A stretch of DNA of 64,000 bases from Cellulosimicrobium arenosum. Lineage in GTDB: Bacteria > Actinomycetota > Actinomycetes > Actinomycetales > Cellulomonadaceae. Position 1 is the first letter of the stretch. Each line of letters starts with the position of its first letter. Below are positions 23,668 to 33,139 of the stretch, one piece after another. The stretch covers positions 147,989 to 211,988 of the forward strand of contig NZ_JACYHB010000007.1 in assembly GCF_014837295.1 (NCBI RefSeq), given 5' to 3'. Made by a program: the position numbers and the translations under genes. The notes under the pieces were generated by a model. The model did no database searches, was not told where the DNA came from, and was given only the letters and a program-made list of their open reading frames with translations.

Positions 23668-24542
23668 GCCCGATGCTGTCCGCCTCCTCGCTCGCGACGC
23701 TCGCGACGGCCGTCCCCGCGGCGAGCGGCGTCGGTGAGACGTTCGCGACCACCGTGTTCAGCGGGTCGATGCTGCTCGCCGTCCCGGTGGCGCTCCTCGC
23801 CGGCCTCGTGTCGTTCGCGTCGCCGTGCGTGCTCCCGCTCGTGCCCGGCTACATCGGGTACGTGAGCGGCATGGCCGCGGCGACCGCGGGCGACGCCCGC
23901 AGGTCGGTGCCGTCGGACGGGTCTGCCCGCACCCCGGGCACCGTGGTCGCGGCGCCCGTGCCGGACCGGCGGCGCGTGCTCGCCGGCGTCGGGCTGTTCG
24001 TCGCGGGGTTCACCGTCGTGTTCGTCGCGATGTCGGTCGCGGTGGGCGCCGTCGGGTCCTCGCTGGTGCGCTGGGAGGACGTCGTCTCCCGCGTGCTGGG
24101 TGTCGTCGTGATCCTCATGGGCCTCGCGTTCATGGGCGCGGTGCCGTTCCTGCAGCGCGAGCGGCGTCTGCACCTGAGCCCGCGTGCGGGCCTGTGGGGC
24201 GCGCCGCTGCTCGGGTTCGTGTTCGGCCTGGGCTGGACGCCGTGCCTCGGGCCGACGCTCGTCGCCGTCCAGGCGCTGTCGCTCACCGAGGCGTCGGCCG
24301 GGCGCGGCGCCGTCCTCGGCGTCGCCTACTGCCTGGGTCTCGGCATCCCGTTCCTGCTCATCGCGCTCGGCCTGCAGAGCTCGCAGCGGATGCTCGGGTT
24401 CCTGCGTCGCCACCGGCTCGCCGTGATGCGCACGGGCGGCGTGCTGCTCGTCGTCATCGGCACCGCCCTCGTGACCGGGCTGTGGGGCACGTGGACGACG
24501 GCGCTGCAGGGCTGGATCGGCGGATTCGTGACGGTGGTGTGA
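23664..24542 (+). CDS. ccdA: cytochrome c biogenesis protein CcdA
   Basis: 292 aa. GTG 23664 overlaps the preceding stop (GTGA); ATG 23673 is an alternative. Six or more hydrophobic segments are present. The two redox cysteines lie in [16 protein letters not shown] and [10 protein letters not shown], diagnostic of CcdA/DsbD transmembrane domains. It carries electrons from cytoplasmic thioredoxin to the ResA-like protein. The region between the first membrane segments holds a longer cytoplasmic loop (~35 residues) than in short CcdA proteins. Confidence 0.92.
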   Translation: MSPMLSASSLATLATAVPAASGVGETFATTVFSGSMLLAVPVALLAGLVSFASPCVLPLVPGYIGYVSGMAAATAGDARRSVPSDGSARTPGTVVAAPVPDRRRVLAGVGLFVAGFTVVFVAMSVAVGAVGSSLVRWEDVVSRVLGVVVILMGLAFMGAVPFLQRERRLHLSPRAGLWGAPLLGFVFGLGWTPCLGPTLVAVQALSLTEASAGRGAVLGVAYCLGLGIPFLLIALGLQSSQRMLGFLRRHRLAVMRTGGVLLVVIGTALVTGLWGTWTTALQGWIGGFVTVV

Positions 24543-26425
24543 TGCGGGACGAGACGACGGAAGGACCGGCGACGGGACCGACGGCAGGACAGGCGAGCGG
24601 TTCGGCGAGCACCGAGGACCCGCGATACCGCCCCGAGGGCATCCACGACGCGTTCGTCGAGGGGTCGACCGGCCGCCCGGGCGAGCGGCCGGGTCCCGCG
24701 CCGACGGTGCCCGCCCTCGGCTGGAAGGGCACGCTGCGGTGGACGTGGCGCCAGCTCACCAGCATGCGCGTCGCGCTCATGCTGCTCATGCTGCTGGCGG
24801 TCGCGGCCGTCCCGGGGTCCGTGCTGCCGCAGCGTCCGCAGGACCCGGCCGCGGTGCTGCGCTACCTCCAGGACCACCCGACCGCGGGGGAGTGGCTCGA
24901 CCGGCTCGGGTTCTTCGACGTCTACTCCTCGGTCTGGTTCTCGGCGATCTACCTCCTGCTGTTCGTCTCGCTCGTGGGCTGCATCCTGCCGCGGACCCAC
25001 GCGCACCTGCAGGCGCTGGGCGCTCGCCCGCCCCGCACACCGCGCCGCTTCGAACGGTTCGGGGTGCACGCGCGCGTCGTCACCGACGCCGCACCGGACG
25101 CCGTGGTCGAGGCCGCGGCGCACCACCTGCGTGGGCGCGTGCGGTGGTTGCCGACGTTCCGCGTCGAGACACGCGTGGAGGAACCGCTCGCGGCGCGCGG
25201 GAGCACGCCGGCGCGGCCCGCCGCCCGGACGGTCGCGGCCGAGCGCGGCTACCTGCGCGAGACCGGGAACCTCGTGTTCCACCTGTCGCTCGTCGGCCTG
25301 CTCATCGCGGTCGCCCTCGGCCAGCTCCTGCACTACCGCGGCCAGGCGATCGTCACCGAGGGGCGCGGGTTCGCCAACGCCGTCGTGGACTACGACACGT
25401 TCGAGAACGGGGCCTGGTTCCGCCCTTCGTCGCTCGTCCCGTTCTCCATGACGCTGGACTCGTTCGAGGCCGAGTTCTCCCAGGACGCGCTCGCGTTCGC
25501 GCAGTCGCGCGACTTCACGGCGCACGTCACGGTCCGCGACCCGGGCGGCGACTCGCACCCCGAGACCATCAAGGTCAACCACCCCCTCACCGCGGGCGGC
25601 GCGAAGATCTACCTCCAGGGCAACGGGTACGCGCCCGAGGTCACGGTGCGCGACGCCGACGGCGAGGTCGCGTTCAGCGGCCGCGTGCCGTTCCTGCCGG
25701 AGGACACGATGTACACGTCGCAGGGCGTTATCAAGGTCCCCGACGTCTCGCCGGGGCTCGACCAGATCGGCCTGGTCGGGTCGCTCCTGCCCACGGCCGA
25801 GCTCAGCGAGGACGGGACGACCGCGCGCTCGGTGTACCCGCAGCCGCTCAACCCGCTGCTCGTGCTCGAGGTGTACAGCGGCGACCTGGGGCTCGACGAG
25901 GGGCTGCCGCAGAACGTGTACCGACTGGACACCGAGGACCTCGACGCGGCCGTGGACGACGCCGGCGAGCGGGTCAAGCTCCTCGTCGCACCGGGCGAGA
26001 CCGTCGACCTGCCGGACGGGACGGGGACCATCACGTTCGAGTCCCTGCCGCGCTACGTCGCGCTCGACCTGCGCCACGACCCGTCCCTGACCTGGGTGCT
26101 CGTGTTCGCGCTCGGTGCGCTCGGCGGGCTCGCGGTCTCCTTGTTCACGCCGCGCCGTCGGGTGTGGGTGCGGACGTGGCGCGAGGACGACGGCACGGGG
26201 CCCGAGACGAGGCCCACGGCCGCGGACGACGGGGGCGACCGGTCGAGCCCGGCCGGGCGGACCGTCGTCGAGGTCGCGGGCCTCGCCCGCGGTGACGACG
26301 CCGGGCTGCAGGGCCAGGTCGACTCGCTTCTCGCCGCGCTGCCCGGCGTGGCACCATCGACTGAGGGTGACCTCACCCACCAGACCTCGCCCGGCGAGCC
26401 GGGTCGACGAAAGGCTGACCGATGA
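24542..26425 (+). CDS. resB: cytochrome c biogenesis protein ResB
   Basis: 627 aa. ATG 24542 shares its A with the ccdA stop (TGATG). A disordered N-terminal lead of ~55 residues precedes four membrane segments, among them SMRVALMLLMLLAVAAVPGS, IYLLLFVSLVGCILPR and LVFHLSLVGLLIAVALG. A large extracytoplasmic domain follows, and then a last membrane helix near 26090. The NHPL segment of ResB is present (INHPL-like: VNHPLTAGGAKIYLQGNGY). ResB works with CcsB as the system II haem lyase complex. The C-terminal ~90 residues are a charged cytoplasmic tail. Confidence 0.93.
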   Translation: MRDETTEGPATGPTAGQASGSASTEDPRYRPEGIHDAFVEGSTGRPGERPGPAPTVPALGWKGTLRWTWRQLTSMRVALMLLMLLAVAAVPGSVLPQRPQDPAAVLRYLQDHPTAGEWLDRLGFFDVYSSVWFSAIYLLLFVSLVGCILPRTHAHLQALGARPPRTPRRFERFGVHARVVTDAAPDAVVEAAAHHLRGRVRWLPTFRVETRVEEPLAARGSTPARPAARTVAAERGYLRETGNLVFHLSLVGLLIAVALGQLLHYRGQAIVTEGRGFANAVVDYDTFENGAWFRPSSLVPFSMTLDSFEAEFSQDALAFAQSRDFTAHVTVRDPGGDSHPETIKVNHPLTAGGAKIYLQGNGYAPEVTVRDADGEVAFSGRVPFLPEDTMYTSQGVIKVPDVSPGLDQIGLVGSLLPTAELSEDGTTARSVYPQPLNPLLVLEVYSGDLGLDEGLPQNVYRLDTEDLDAAVDDAGERVKLLVAPGETVDLPDGTGTITFESLPRYVALDLRHDPSLTWVLVFALGALGGLAVSLFTPRRRVWVRTWREDDGTGPETRPTAADDGGDRSSPAGRTVVEVAGLARGDDAGLQGQVDSLLAALPGVAPSTEGDLTHQTSPGEPGRRKADR

Positions 26426-27429
26426 CCGTGGCGGAGCTGAGCCAGGACCTCGTGTGGGCGGCGGCGACCGCGCTCACCGTGGCTCTCGTGGCGTTCGCGA
26501 TCGACCTCTCCCGACTGACGAAGCAGCACGACGACCGCGAGGCGGAGCTGGCGTCCCGCGAACGGACCGGGGCGCTCACCGCGGCGGTGGGGACGTCGTC
26601 GGGGGCCGCGTACGGGCCGGACGCCGCTGGGGCCGGAGCGACGACCGAGGCGCCCGTCTCGCGCAAGGCCGCGAACATCGGCATCTCGCTGACGTGGCTC
26701 GGTGCGGGGCTGCTGCTGATCGCGATCGTCACGCGTGGCATCGCGGCCGGTCGCACGCCGTGGGCCAACATGTACGAGTTCACGCTCGTGGGCAGCTTCG
26801 TGGCGCTCGCGGTCTTCCTCGGGGTGTCCACGCGTCGCGACGTGCGGTTCCTCGGCTCGTTCGTCACGGGCCTGGCCACGCTGTTCCTCGTGCTCGCCCA
26901 GAACGTGTTCTTCATCGCGGCGACCGGCGTGCAGCCCGCGCTGCAGTCGTACTGGCTCGTCCTCCACGTGGGCGTGGCCATCACGGCGACCGGGATCTTC
27001 ACCGTCGCGTTCGTCACGTCCGTGCTGCAGCTCCTGCGCGACTCGCGCGAGGCTGGCAGCGCCGTCCTCGGTGCGCGTGGCTGGCGGTGGCTCGACTCGA
27101 CGCCCACGCCCACACAGCTCGAGGCACTGAGCTTTCGTCTCAACTCGGTCGCGTTCGTGCTGTGGACGTTCACGCTCATCGGCGGCGCGATCTGGGCCGA
27201 GCACGCGTGGGGCCGCTACTGGGGCTGGGACCCCAAGGAGGTCTGGAGCTTCGTCGTGTGGATCGTGTACGCGGCGTACCTGCACGCGCGCACGACGCGT
27301 GGGTGGTCCGGACGTCGTGCGGCGTACTTCGTCGTCGTCGGCTACGCGTGCGTGCTGTTCAACTTCACCGGAGTGAACCTGATCTTCAACGGCAAGCACT
27401 CGTACTCAGGCCTGGACTCGACCACCTGA
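26422..27429 (+). CDS. ccsB: c-type cytochrome biogenesis protein CcsB (ResC)
   Basis: 335 aa. ATG 26422 overlaps the resB stop by four bases (ATGA). About eight membrane segments are visible. The haem-handling signature WGRYWGWDPKEVWSFVVW (the WWD-type motif) is present, together with conserved His residues such as YWLVLHVGVAI. It forms the haem channel/lyase with ResB. A 21-bp imperfect tandem repeat spans the last codons and 3' flank (27417-27456). The next gene is on the other strand. Confidence 0.95.
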   Translation: MTVAELSQDLVWAAATALTVALVAFAIDLSRLTKQHDDREAELASRERTGALTAAVGTSSGAAYGPDAAGAGATTEAPVSRKAANIGISLTWLGAGLLLIAIVTRGIAAGRTPWANMYEFTLVGSFVALAVFLGVSTRRDVRFLGSFVTGLATLFLVLAQNVFFIAATGVQPALQSYWLVLHVGVAITATGIFTVAFVTSVLQLLRDSREAGSAVLGARGWRWLDSTPTPTQLEALSFRLNSVAFVLWTFTLIGGAIWAEHAWGRYWGWDPKEVWSFVVWIVYAAYLHARTTRGWSGRRAAYFVVVGYACVLFNFTGVNLIFNGKHSYSGLDSTT

Positions 27430-27476
27430 CCCCGTAGCTCGACCACCTGACCCCGTCGGGGGACGGGCGGGGCGGG

Positions 27477-28004
27477 TCAGCGCTTGCCGGGCTCGTCGCG
27501 GCCCGCCGTCGGGCCGCTCCCGCTGTCGCTCGGGTCGGAGTCGCCCGGGCCGGAGTCGTCCGGCCCGGCGTCGGCCTGCGAGTCGACGTCCGACGGCGGC
27601 GCGCCGTCGGTCCCCTCGCCGGGTCTGGCGGACGGGCCAGAGGTCGGGGGCACGTCGGTTCCGGGGGCGGGGTCCGTCTCGCGGTCCTGGCGGCGTCGCT
27701 GCTGCTCGAGCCGCCAGAGGAAGTCCGGGTCGTCGTCGGGCGCGACCGGGCCCCGACGACGTCGTGCCGGTCCGGTGCCTGCCGGGCCGCCGGCTCGCCC
27801 GACGCCCGTGCCACCCGGACCGCGCGACGCGGCGCGACCCACGAGGATCCACGCGACGGGACCGAGGTACGGCAGCAGGACGATGAGGACGACCCACAGC
27901 CACTTCGGGATGCCGCCGCGGCGCCGCTCGTCGCTGGAGGCCAGGTCGACGAGGGCGTAGACCGCCAGACCGACGGCGAGGAGGACGAGCAGCACGCGGA
28001 ACAT
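27477..28004 (-). CDS. PLDc_N-domain small membrane protein
   Basis: 175 aa. The N-terminal ~65 residues contain two membrane helices around IPKWLWVVLIVLLPYLGPVA, the core of the PLD-nuclease N-terminal domain (PLDc_N). The remaining ~110 residues are a Pro/Gly/Asp/Ser-rich disordered tail with the short conserved DDDPDFLWRLEQQ. There are no catalytic HKD motifs, so it is not itself a phospholipase. The role is unknown. The gene diverges from the DUF4229 gene with a 31-nt gap. Confidence 0.82.
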   Translation of the reverse strand: MFRVLLVLLAVGLAVYALVDLASSDERRRGGIPKWLWVVLIVLLPYLGPVAWILVGRAASRGPGGTGVGRAGGPAGTGPARRRRGPVAPDDDPDFLWRLEQQRRRQDRETDPAPGTDVPPTSGPSARPGEGTDGAPPSDVDSQADAGPDDSGPGDSDPSDSGSGPTAGRDEPGKR

Positions 28005-28035
28005 GCCTCCAGCCTAAGCGCCGTACCCTGGAGCA

Positions 28036-28434
28036 GTGCCTCTCGTCGTCTACTCGGTCCTGCGCCTGCTGCTCTTCGCTGCCGCCCTCGGCGTGCTGTG
28101 GATGCTCCAGATGCGCGGCTGGCTGCTCGTCCTGGTGGCTGCGGCGATCGCCTTCATGGTGTCGTATCTCGCACTGCGCGGGCCCCGTGAGGCCGCCGCG
28201 GTCTACCTCGCCGAGCGTGCGGAGCACTCCCGGCGCACCGGCGAACGCTTCTCGCGCGAGATCGAGGACGACGCAGCCCTCGAGGACGCCGCCGTCGACG
28301 CCGCGCGCGCTGACGAGACCGGCAGCGAACGGGACGTCGTCACGCCGGAGAGGTCAGAGCGCGAGCCCGACCCCGAGCAGGACGCCGTACGCGAGCTCGA
28401 AGAACCCCGTCCCCGCCAGGACCGGAACCAGTAG
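28036..28434 (+). CDS. DUF4229 membrane protein
   Basis: 132 aa from GTG 28036. Two membrane helices (VVYSVLRLLLFAAALGVLW and WLLVLVAAAIAFMVSYLAL) are followed by a charged cytoplasmic tail of ~80 residues rich in Glu/Asp/Arg. This matches DUF4229 proteins, which commonly lie next to menA in actinobacteria. Here the last 81 bp overlap the 3' end of menA on the other strand. Function unknown. Confidence 0.85.
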   Translation: MPLVVYSVLRLLLFAAALGVLWMLQMRGWLLVLVAAAIAFMVSYLALRGPREAAAVYLAERAEHSRRTGERFSREIEDDAALEDAAVDAARADETGSERDVVTPERSEREPDPEQDAVRELEEPRPRQDRNQ

Positions 28435-29223
28435 CGGACCGCGGGCCCCCGCGATCACCGGCAGGGTCAGCAGCACCGCCGGGAGCAGGAGGACGAGGAC
28501 GAAGATCGTCCACCCCGACGCGAACGCGCAGACCACGGCGAGCGCGAGCGGTACCCAGATCATCAGGACGTACACACGGCGTGCGCGCCAGTCGCCGAGC
28601 CGCACCGCGAGGGTGCGCTTGCCGGCCACCACGTCCGTCGGGATGTCCCGGATGTTGTTGACCATGAGGATCGCGCACGCGAGCAGCCCGACGGCGACCG
28701 CACCTACGAGCGAGGGCCACGTCACGACGTCGGCCTGCGTGTAGGTGGTCCCGACGGTGGCGACGAGCCCGAAGAACACGAACACGCCGACCTCGCCGAG
28801 CCCGCGGTACCCGTACGGGTTGCGGCCCCCCGTGTAGTACCAGGCGGCGACGATCGCGAGCGCGCCCACCGCGAGCAGCCACCAGTGCCCCGAGACCGCG
28901 CACAGCACGAGCCCGAGCAGCGCCGCGACGCCGAACGACGCGAACGCGGCGTCGCGCACCGCGCGGGGTGCGGCCGCACCGGTCGCCGTGAGCCGCGTCG
29001 GCCCGACGCGGTCGAGATCGGTCCCGCGGATGCCGTCGGAGTAGTCGTTCGCGTAGTTCACCCCGACCTGCAGGGCGAGCGCGACGCCCAGCGCGAGCAG
29101 CGCGGGCCAGAGCGCGAACCCGTCGACCTGTGCCGCCGCCCCCGACCCGACGATGACCGGGGTCGCGGCTGCGGGCAGGGTGCGCGGTCGCGCGCCGGCG
29201 ACCCACTCGGTCCTCGTGGCCAT
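28354..29223 (-). CDS. menA: 1,4-dihydroxy-2-naphthoate polyprenyltransferase
   Basis: 289 aa. ATG 29223. It has eight to nine membrane segments. The first Asp-rich prenyl-diphosphate site is NYANDYSDGIRGTD, and the second is NNIRDIPTDVVAGKRTLAV, both UbiA-family signatures. It joins the polyprenyl chain to DHNA to give demethylmenaquinone. It follows menE by 35 nt on the same strand. The polyprenyl diphosphate it needs is probably made by the synthase at 62407. Confidence 0.95.
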   Translation of the reverse strand: MATRTEWVAGARPRTLPAAATPVIVGSGAAAQVDGFALWPALLALGVALALQVGVNYANDYSDGIRGTDLDRVGPTRLTATGAAAPRAVRDAAFASFGVAALLGLVLCAVSGHWWLLAVGALAIVAAWYYTGGRNPYGYRGLGEVGVFVFFGLVATVGTTYTQADVVTWPSLVGAVAVGLLACAILMVNNIRDIPTDVVAGKRTLAVRLGDWRARRVYVLMIWVPLALAVVCAFASGWTIFVLVLLLPAVLLTLPVIAGARGPLLVPVLAGTGFFELAYGVLLGVGLAL

Positions 29224-29258
29224 GGTTCTCCGGGTGCTCCGTCCTGCCGTCCGGCGGG

Positions 29259-30446
29259 TCAGTCCTGGTGCTCGACGGCGACGCGTGCCACCGCGGCGCG
29301 ATCCACCTTGCCGGGGCCGCGTCGCGGGAGGTCGGCCACCACGAGCACGCGGCGTGGTGCCGCCGCGCGCCCCAGCCTATCCGCGACGTGGGCGCGGACC
29401 CGCGCGGTGAGGCCCTCCGCGTCCGTGCCCTCGCGACAGCCCGGGTCCGCGAGCGTGACGACCGCGACGACCGCCCGTCCCCACTCCGGGTCCGGGACGC
29501 CGACGACGCACACCTCGCCGATCGGGTCGAGCTCGGCGACCGCTCCCTCGACCGCGGCGGGAGCGACGTTCACCCCGCCCGTCACGATCACGTCGTCGGC
29601 CCGGCCCTGCACGCTCAGGACGCCGTCCACGAGGGTGGCGACGTCGCTGGTGCGGAACCAGCGCGTGCCGTCGGCCTGGGTGCGGAACGCCCGGGCGGTG
29701 GCGTCCGGGTCGCCCGCGTACCCCGACGCGAGGACGGGGCCCGCGATCTCCACCGTGGCGGGTCCTTCCCCGGTGGTTCCCCGGGCGAGCCGCACGCGCA
29801 CGCCGTCGAGCGGCACGCCGTCGTACACGCAGCCCCCGCACGTCTCGGTCATGCCGTACGTGACGACGACCCGGACGTCCTCCTCCCGGGCGCGGCGCAG
29901 CAGGGCGGGGGGCGCGGCGGCGCCCCCGACGAGGACCGCGTCGAGCTCCCGCAGCGCGTCGAGCGCCCGGCGTCCCGCGGCATCCCCCGCCCCGGACGCG
30001 GCGACCAGCCGGTGCAGCTGCGTGGGCACGAGCGAGACGTAGCGACGCACGCCGGCCGGGCTGCGTGCGACGAGCGCGGCGAAGGACTCCGGCGTGAACT
30101 GCTCCGCGGACCGGTCCGCCGTCAGCCCGAGGCCCGCAGCGTGCGCGCGGGCGACGACCTGTACCCCGGCGACGTGCGTCGGCGGCAGCGTGAGGATCCA
30201 GTGGCCCGGGCCACCGAGCCGCGCGTGCGTCGCCGCGCCGGACGCCCGCAGCGCCTCCGCGCCGAGGGCGACCTCCCGGGACGCCCCCGTCGAACCGGAC
30301 GTGCCCAGGACGAGCGCGGTGCCGGCGGGCAGCTCGCGTCCTGGACGCAGCGGGGCCGTCGCGACGGGCGGGCCGCAGCCGTCGAGCGCCGCGCCCACCG
30401 CGGCCACCAGTGCGTCGAGATCGGCGGGGACGACGGCGCGGGTCAC
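29259..30446 (-). CDS. menE: o-succinylbenzoate-CoA ligase
   Basis: 395 aa from GTG 30446. It is an ANL-superfamily adenylating enzyme: P-loop LGTSGSTGASREV, VTYGMTETCGG, and the C-terminal hinge region WFRTSDVATLVDGVLSVQGR with the catalytic lysine in GPGKVDRAAV. At just under 400 residues it is shorter than the usual ~450-500, as in other actinobacterial MenE. It activates o-succinylbenzoate (from MenC) for MenB. Upstream partner of menA. Confidence 0.92.
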   Translation of the reverse strand: MTRAVVPADLDALVAAVGAALDGCGPPVATAPLRPGRELPAGTALVLGTSGSTGASREVALGAEALRASGAATHARLGGPGHWILTLPPTHVAGVQVVARAHAAGLGLTADRSAEQFTPESFAALVARSPAGVRRYVSLVPTQLHRLVAASGAGDAAGRRALDALRELDAVLVGGAAAPPALLRRAREEDVRVVVTYGMTETCGGCVYDGVPLDGVRVRLARGTTGEGPATVEIAGPVLASGYAGDPDATARAFRTQADGTRWFRTSDVATLVDGVLSVQGRADDVIVTGGVNVAPAAVEGAVAELDPIGEVCVVGVPDPEWGRAVVAVVTLADPGCREGTDAEGLTARVRAHVADRLGRAAAPRRVLVVADLPRRGPGKVDRAAVARVAVEHQD

Positions 30447-30522
30447 CCGGTCAGCCTAGGTCGCGGCGTACCGTGTCGCCGCAAGGGGACGCGTACGGGC
30501 GAGCGGGGCCACGGGAGGATCG

Positions 30523-31620
30523 ATGACGGTGCGGGACACGACGGCCTGCTCGGGCGTGCCGGGGGCCCGGGCGCGACGGCTGCTCCCGGCGCTCGCGGCC
30601 GCGGTGCTGCTCGCGTGCGCGGCGTGCGGCGGGGGCGGTCCCGCGGCGACCGTGACCGCGACGGTGGACCCCGACACCGGCGTCGACAAGGGCGCCGCGC
30701 CGGATCCCGACCTGCCGCTCGTGTGGCCGCTCACGGGCGTCCGTGCCGACGAGGTCGCGCAGCGGCCCGCGCTCGCCGTCAAGATCGAGAACGCCCCGCA
30801 GGCACGCCCGCAGACCGGCCTGGAGCAGGCCGACGTCGTGTGGGAGGAGGTCGTCGAGGGCGGCATCACCCGGTTCCTGGCGGTCTACCACTCGCAGGAG
30901 CCTGCGCTCGTCGGGCCGGTGCGGTCCGTGCGACCGACGGACCCGCAGCTCGTGGCGCCCCTGCACGGCGTGCTCGCCTACACGGGCGGCCAGGCGCCGT
31001 TCATCACCGAGGTCGGCGCCGCGGGCGTCCAGTCGGTGATCATGGACGCGGGGGACGGCGGCTTCGAGAAGACGCCTCGACGGCGCGCGCCGCACAACGT
31101 CTACGGCCGACTCGCCGACTTCTGGGCCCAGGCCGACGACGACCGGACGTCGCCTCCGCCGGCCCCGCTCGTGTTCGCGCGCGAGCCCGGCCGGGGGACG
31201 GCGACGACGACCGGTGCGGACGCTCCGGCCCTGGTGGCCGCGCTCACGTTCGCGAGCACGGCGCGGTGGGACTGGAGCGGCGAGGAGGGCGCGTACCTGC
31301 GCAGCGAGGGGGACACGCCCGCGGTGTCCGCCGACGGCGTGCGGCTCGGTGCCGAGAACGTGGTGCTCGTCCGCGTGCCCATGGTGAACACGTCCTTCAA
31401 GGACCCCGCGGGAGTGCCGGTGCCGGAGACGCGCGTGGTGGGGTCGGGCGACGGCGTGCTCGCGAGCGGCGGCAAGCAGGTCGCCGTGACGTGGGCCAAG
31501 GACGACGTCGACGCGCCCCTCGTGCTCACCGGCCCGGACGACGAGCCGGTCGCGCTCGAGCCGGGGCGGACGTGGATCGAGCTCGTGCCCGAGGACTCGG
31601 GGAGCTGGGACGTCGGCTGA
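30523..31620 (+). CDS. DUF3048 lipoprotein
   Basis: 365 aa, ATG 30523. A signal with lipobox LLACAAC-G makes it a lipid-anchored exported protein. The rest matches the DUF3048 (YerB-like) family: PLTGV near the start, LAVKIENAPQARPQTG, a GPVRSVRPTD segment, and TSFKDPAG with TWIELVPE at the end. The biochemical role of the family is not established. It is divergent from menE and not obviously part of the quinone pathway. Confidence 0.88.
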   Translation: MTVRDTTACSGVPGARARRLLPALAAAVLLACAACGGGGPAATVTATVDPDTGVDKGAAPDPDLPLVWPLTGVRADEVAQRPALAVKIENAPQARPQTGLEQADVVWEEVVEGGITRFLAVYHSQEPALVGPVRSVRPTDPQLVAPLHGVLAYTGGQAPFITEVGAAGVQSVIMDAGDGGFEKTPRRRAPHNVYGRLADFWAQADDDRTSPPPAPLVFAREPGRGTATTTGADAPALVAALTFASTARWDWSGEEGAYLRSEGDTPAVSADGVRLGAENVVLVRVPMVNTSFKDPAGVPVPETRVVGSGDGVLASGGKQVAVTWAKDDVDAPLVLTGPDDEPVALEPGRTWIELVPEDSGSWDVG

Positions 31621-31782
31621 CCGGTCCGGCGGCTCGCCGCACGGGTCGGTGTCCGGAGACCTGCCTCATCCCTGCGGGGTAGCCCGTGCGGACCGCGGTC
31701 CTCCCGCGGGCTGAGCCACGCGGCGTCGGGCATGGTCGCAGGGACGACGCGCCCGCGGTGCGCCGCGGGAGACCGTGGAGGC

Positions 31783-31983
31783 ATGGCGAACTCGACCCCC
31801 GCACCCACGCACCACTCCTCCGGCGACCCTCTCGAGCACCCCCGGCGCGACGACGGGCCGGGCGTCGCCCGGTCGGCGGTCCCCGTCGTGGTGTCGGTCG
31901 TCATGCTCTTCGGCCTCGCCGTGGCAGCGGCGTTCGCAGGCCGCGGCCTGCTCGACATGCTCGCCACCCTCATGACCCCGTGA
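31783..31983 (+). CDS. small single-pass membrane protein
   Basis: 66 aa from ATG 31783; an in-frame start at 31732 would add 17 residues, and the ribosome site fits neither well. A polar N-terminal half is followed by a single hydrophobic helix (VPVVVSVVMLFGLAVAAAF) and a short tail. I do not recognise a family. Coding is supported by the membrane segment and by the tight hairpin right after the stop. Confidence 0.5.
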   Translation: MANSTPAPTHHSSGDPLEHPRRDDGPGVARSAVPVVVSVVMLFGLAVAAAFAGRGLLDMLATLMTP

Positions 31984-31988
31984 CCTGC

Positions 31989-32024
31989 CAGCACCCCACG
32001 CTTCCCAGGGACCGTGGGGTGCTG
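31989..32024. terminator. bidirectional hairpin between the small membrane protein and menB
   Basis: A perfect 12-bp stem (31989-32000 with 32013-32024) with a 12-nt loop lies between two converging stop codons. Confidence 0.75.
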
Positions 32025-32031
32025 ACAGCCG

Positions 32032-33030
32032 TCAGAACGCGTAGCCGAAGCCGGTCCAGTCCGGGGCGCGTCGCTCCAGGAACGCGTCGCGGCCCTCGAC
32101 GGCCTCGTCCGTCAGGTAGGCGAGCCGCGTGGCCTCGCCCGCGAACACCTGCTGGCCCATCAGGCCGTCGTCGGCGAGGTTGAACGCGAACTTGAGCATG
32201 CGGATCGCCTGCGGCGACTTCCCGGCGATGGTCCGCGCGTACTCGATCGCGACGGCTTCGAGGTCGTCGTGCTCGGCGACCTCGTTCACCGCGCCCCAGC
32301 GCTGCGCGTCGTCCGCCGAGTACTCGCGCGCGAGGAAGAAGATCTCCCGGGCGCGCTTCTGACCGACCTGGCGCGCGAGGTACGCGGAGCCGTAGCCCCC
32401 GTCGAAGGACCCGACGTCGGCGTCGGTCTGCTTGAAGCGCCCGTGCTCGCGGCACGCGATCGACAGGTCCGCCACGACGTGCAGCGAGTGCCCGCCGCCC
32501 GCGGCCCAGCCGTCCACGACGGCGATCACGACCTTGGGCATCGTCCGGATCAGCCGCTGCACCTCCAGGACGTGCAGGCGTCCCGCGCGTCCCGGGTCCA
32601 CCGCGTCCCGTGTCTCCTCGCTGCCGCCCCCGTCGGGCGCGGTCGTGTACTGGTAGCCCGACCGGCCGCGGATGCGCTGGTCCCCGCCCGAGCAGAACGC
32701 CCAGCCGCCGTCCTTGGGCGACGGGCCGTTCCCGGTGAGCAGGACGGTGCCGACGTCGGACGTCATGCGCGCGTGGTCGAGCACGCGGAAGAGCTCGTCG
32801 ACGGTGTGAGGGCGGAACGCGTTGCGCACCTCGGGCCGGTCGAACGCGACCCGGACCACGGGCAGGTCGCGCACGACGGCACCGCTCGCGTCGCGCGCGA
32901 CGCCGCGGTGGTAGGTCACGTCGGTGAGGTCCTCGAACCCGACGACGGCACGCCAGGCGCGCGCGTCGAACGTCTCGGAGACCGGGTGGGGAAGAGGGGC
33001 CGCTGCAGGCTCGGTGCCGGGGTTGCTCAC
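32032..33030 (-). CDS. menB: 1,4-dihydroxy-2-naphthoyl-CoA synthase
   Basis: 332 aa. Crotonase fold with the oxyanion-hole region WAFCSGGDQRIRG, VIAVVDGWAAGGGHSLHV and the MenB-typical FKQTDADVGSFDGGYGSAYL, with the catalytic Asp in TDADV. It closes the second ring of the naphthoquinone from OSB-CoA. It is somewhat longer than the ~285-aa enterobacterial enzyme because of an N-terminal lead and a loop (YQYTTAPDGGGSEE), both usual in actinobacteria. Divergent from the SMR gene, sharing a 109-nt gap with a palindromic operator. Confidence 0.95.
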   Translation of the reverse strand: MSNPGTEPAAAPLPHPVSETFDARAWRAVVGFEDLTDVTYHRGVARDASGAVVRDLPVVRVAFDRPEVRNAFRPHTVDELFRVLDHARMTSDVGTVLLTGNGPSPKDGGWAFCSGGDQRIRGRSGYQYTTAPDGGGSEETRDAVDPGRAGRLHVLEVQRLIRTMPKVVIAVVDGWAAGGGHSLHVVADLSIACREHGRFKQTDADVGSFDGGYGSAYLARQVGQKRAREIFFLAREYSADDAQRWGAVNEVAEHDDLEAVAIEYARTIAGKSPQAIRMLKFAFNLADDGLMGQQVFAGEATRLAYLTDEAVEGRDAFLERRAPDWTGFGYAF

Positions 33031-33067
33031 GTCGTCACGGTAGTCCGTGCGCCGTCGCCACGAGGAG

Positions 33068-33083
33068 TGGTACAGTAGTACCA
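33068..33083. promoter_or_regulatory. TetR-type operator between menB and the SMR-tetR pair
   Basis: TGGTAC-AGTA-GTACCA is a perfect palindrome with 6-bp arms. A -10-like TATAGC follows within a few bases. The site lies 57 nt before the SMR start. The TetR encoded directly after the SMR gene is the obvious candidate binder. Confidence 0.6.
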
Positions 33084-33139
33084 GTTATAGCGCGCGACGG
33101 CGGACCTGCCACCCGGCGCGTCGATCGTGGAGCACCCCC

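Noticed and set aside
27417..27456. 21-bp imperfect tandem repeat at the end of ccsB
   Set aside because: A simple local duplication spanning the stop codon; the first copy already terminates the gene and no function is apparent.
33031..33139. Possible guanidine riboswitch before the SMR gene
   Set aside because: The gap is short and lacks the conserved guanidine-I/II/III core elements. A palindromic operator explains regulation better.
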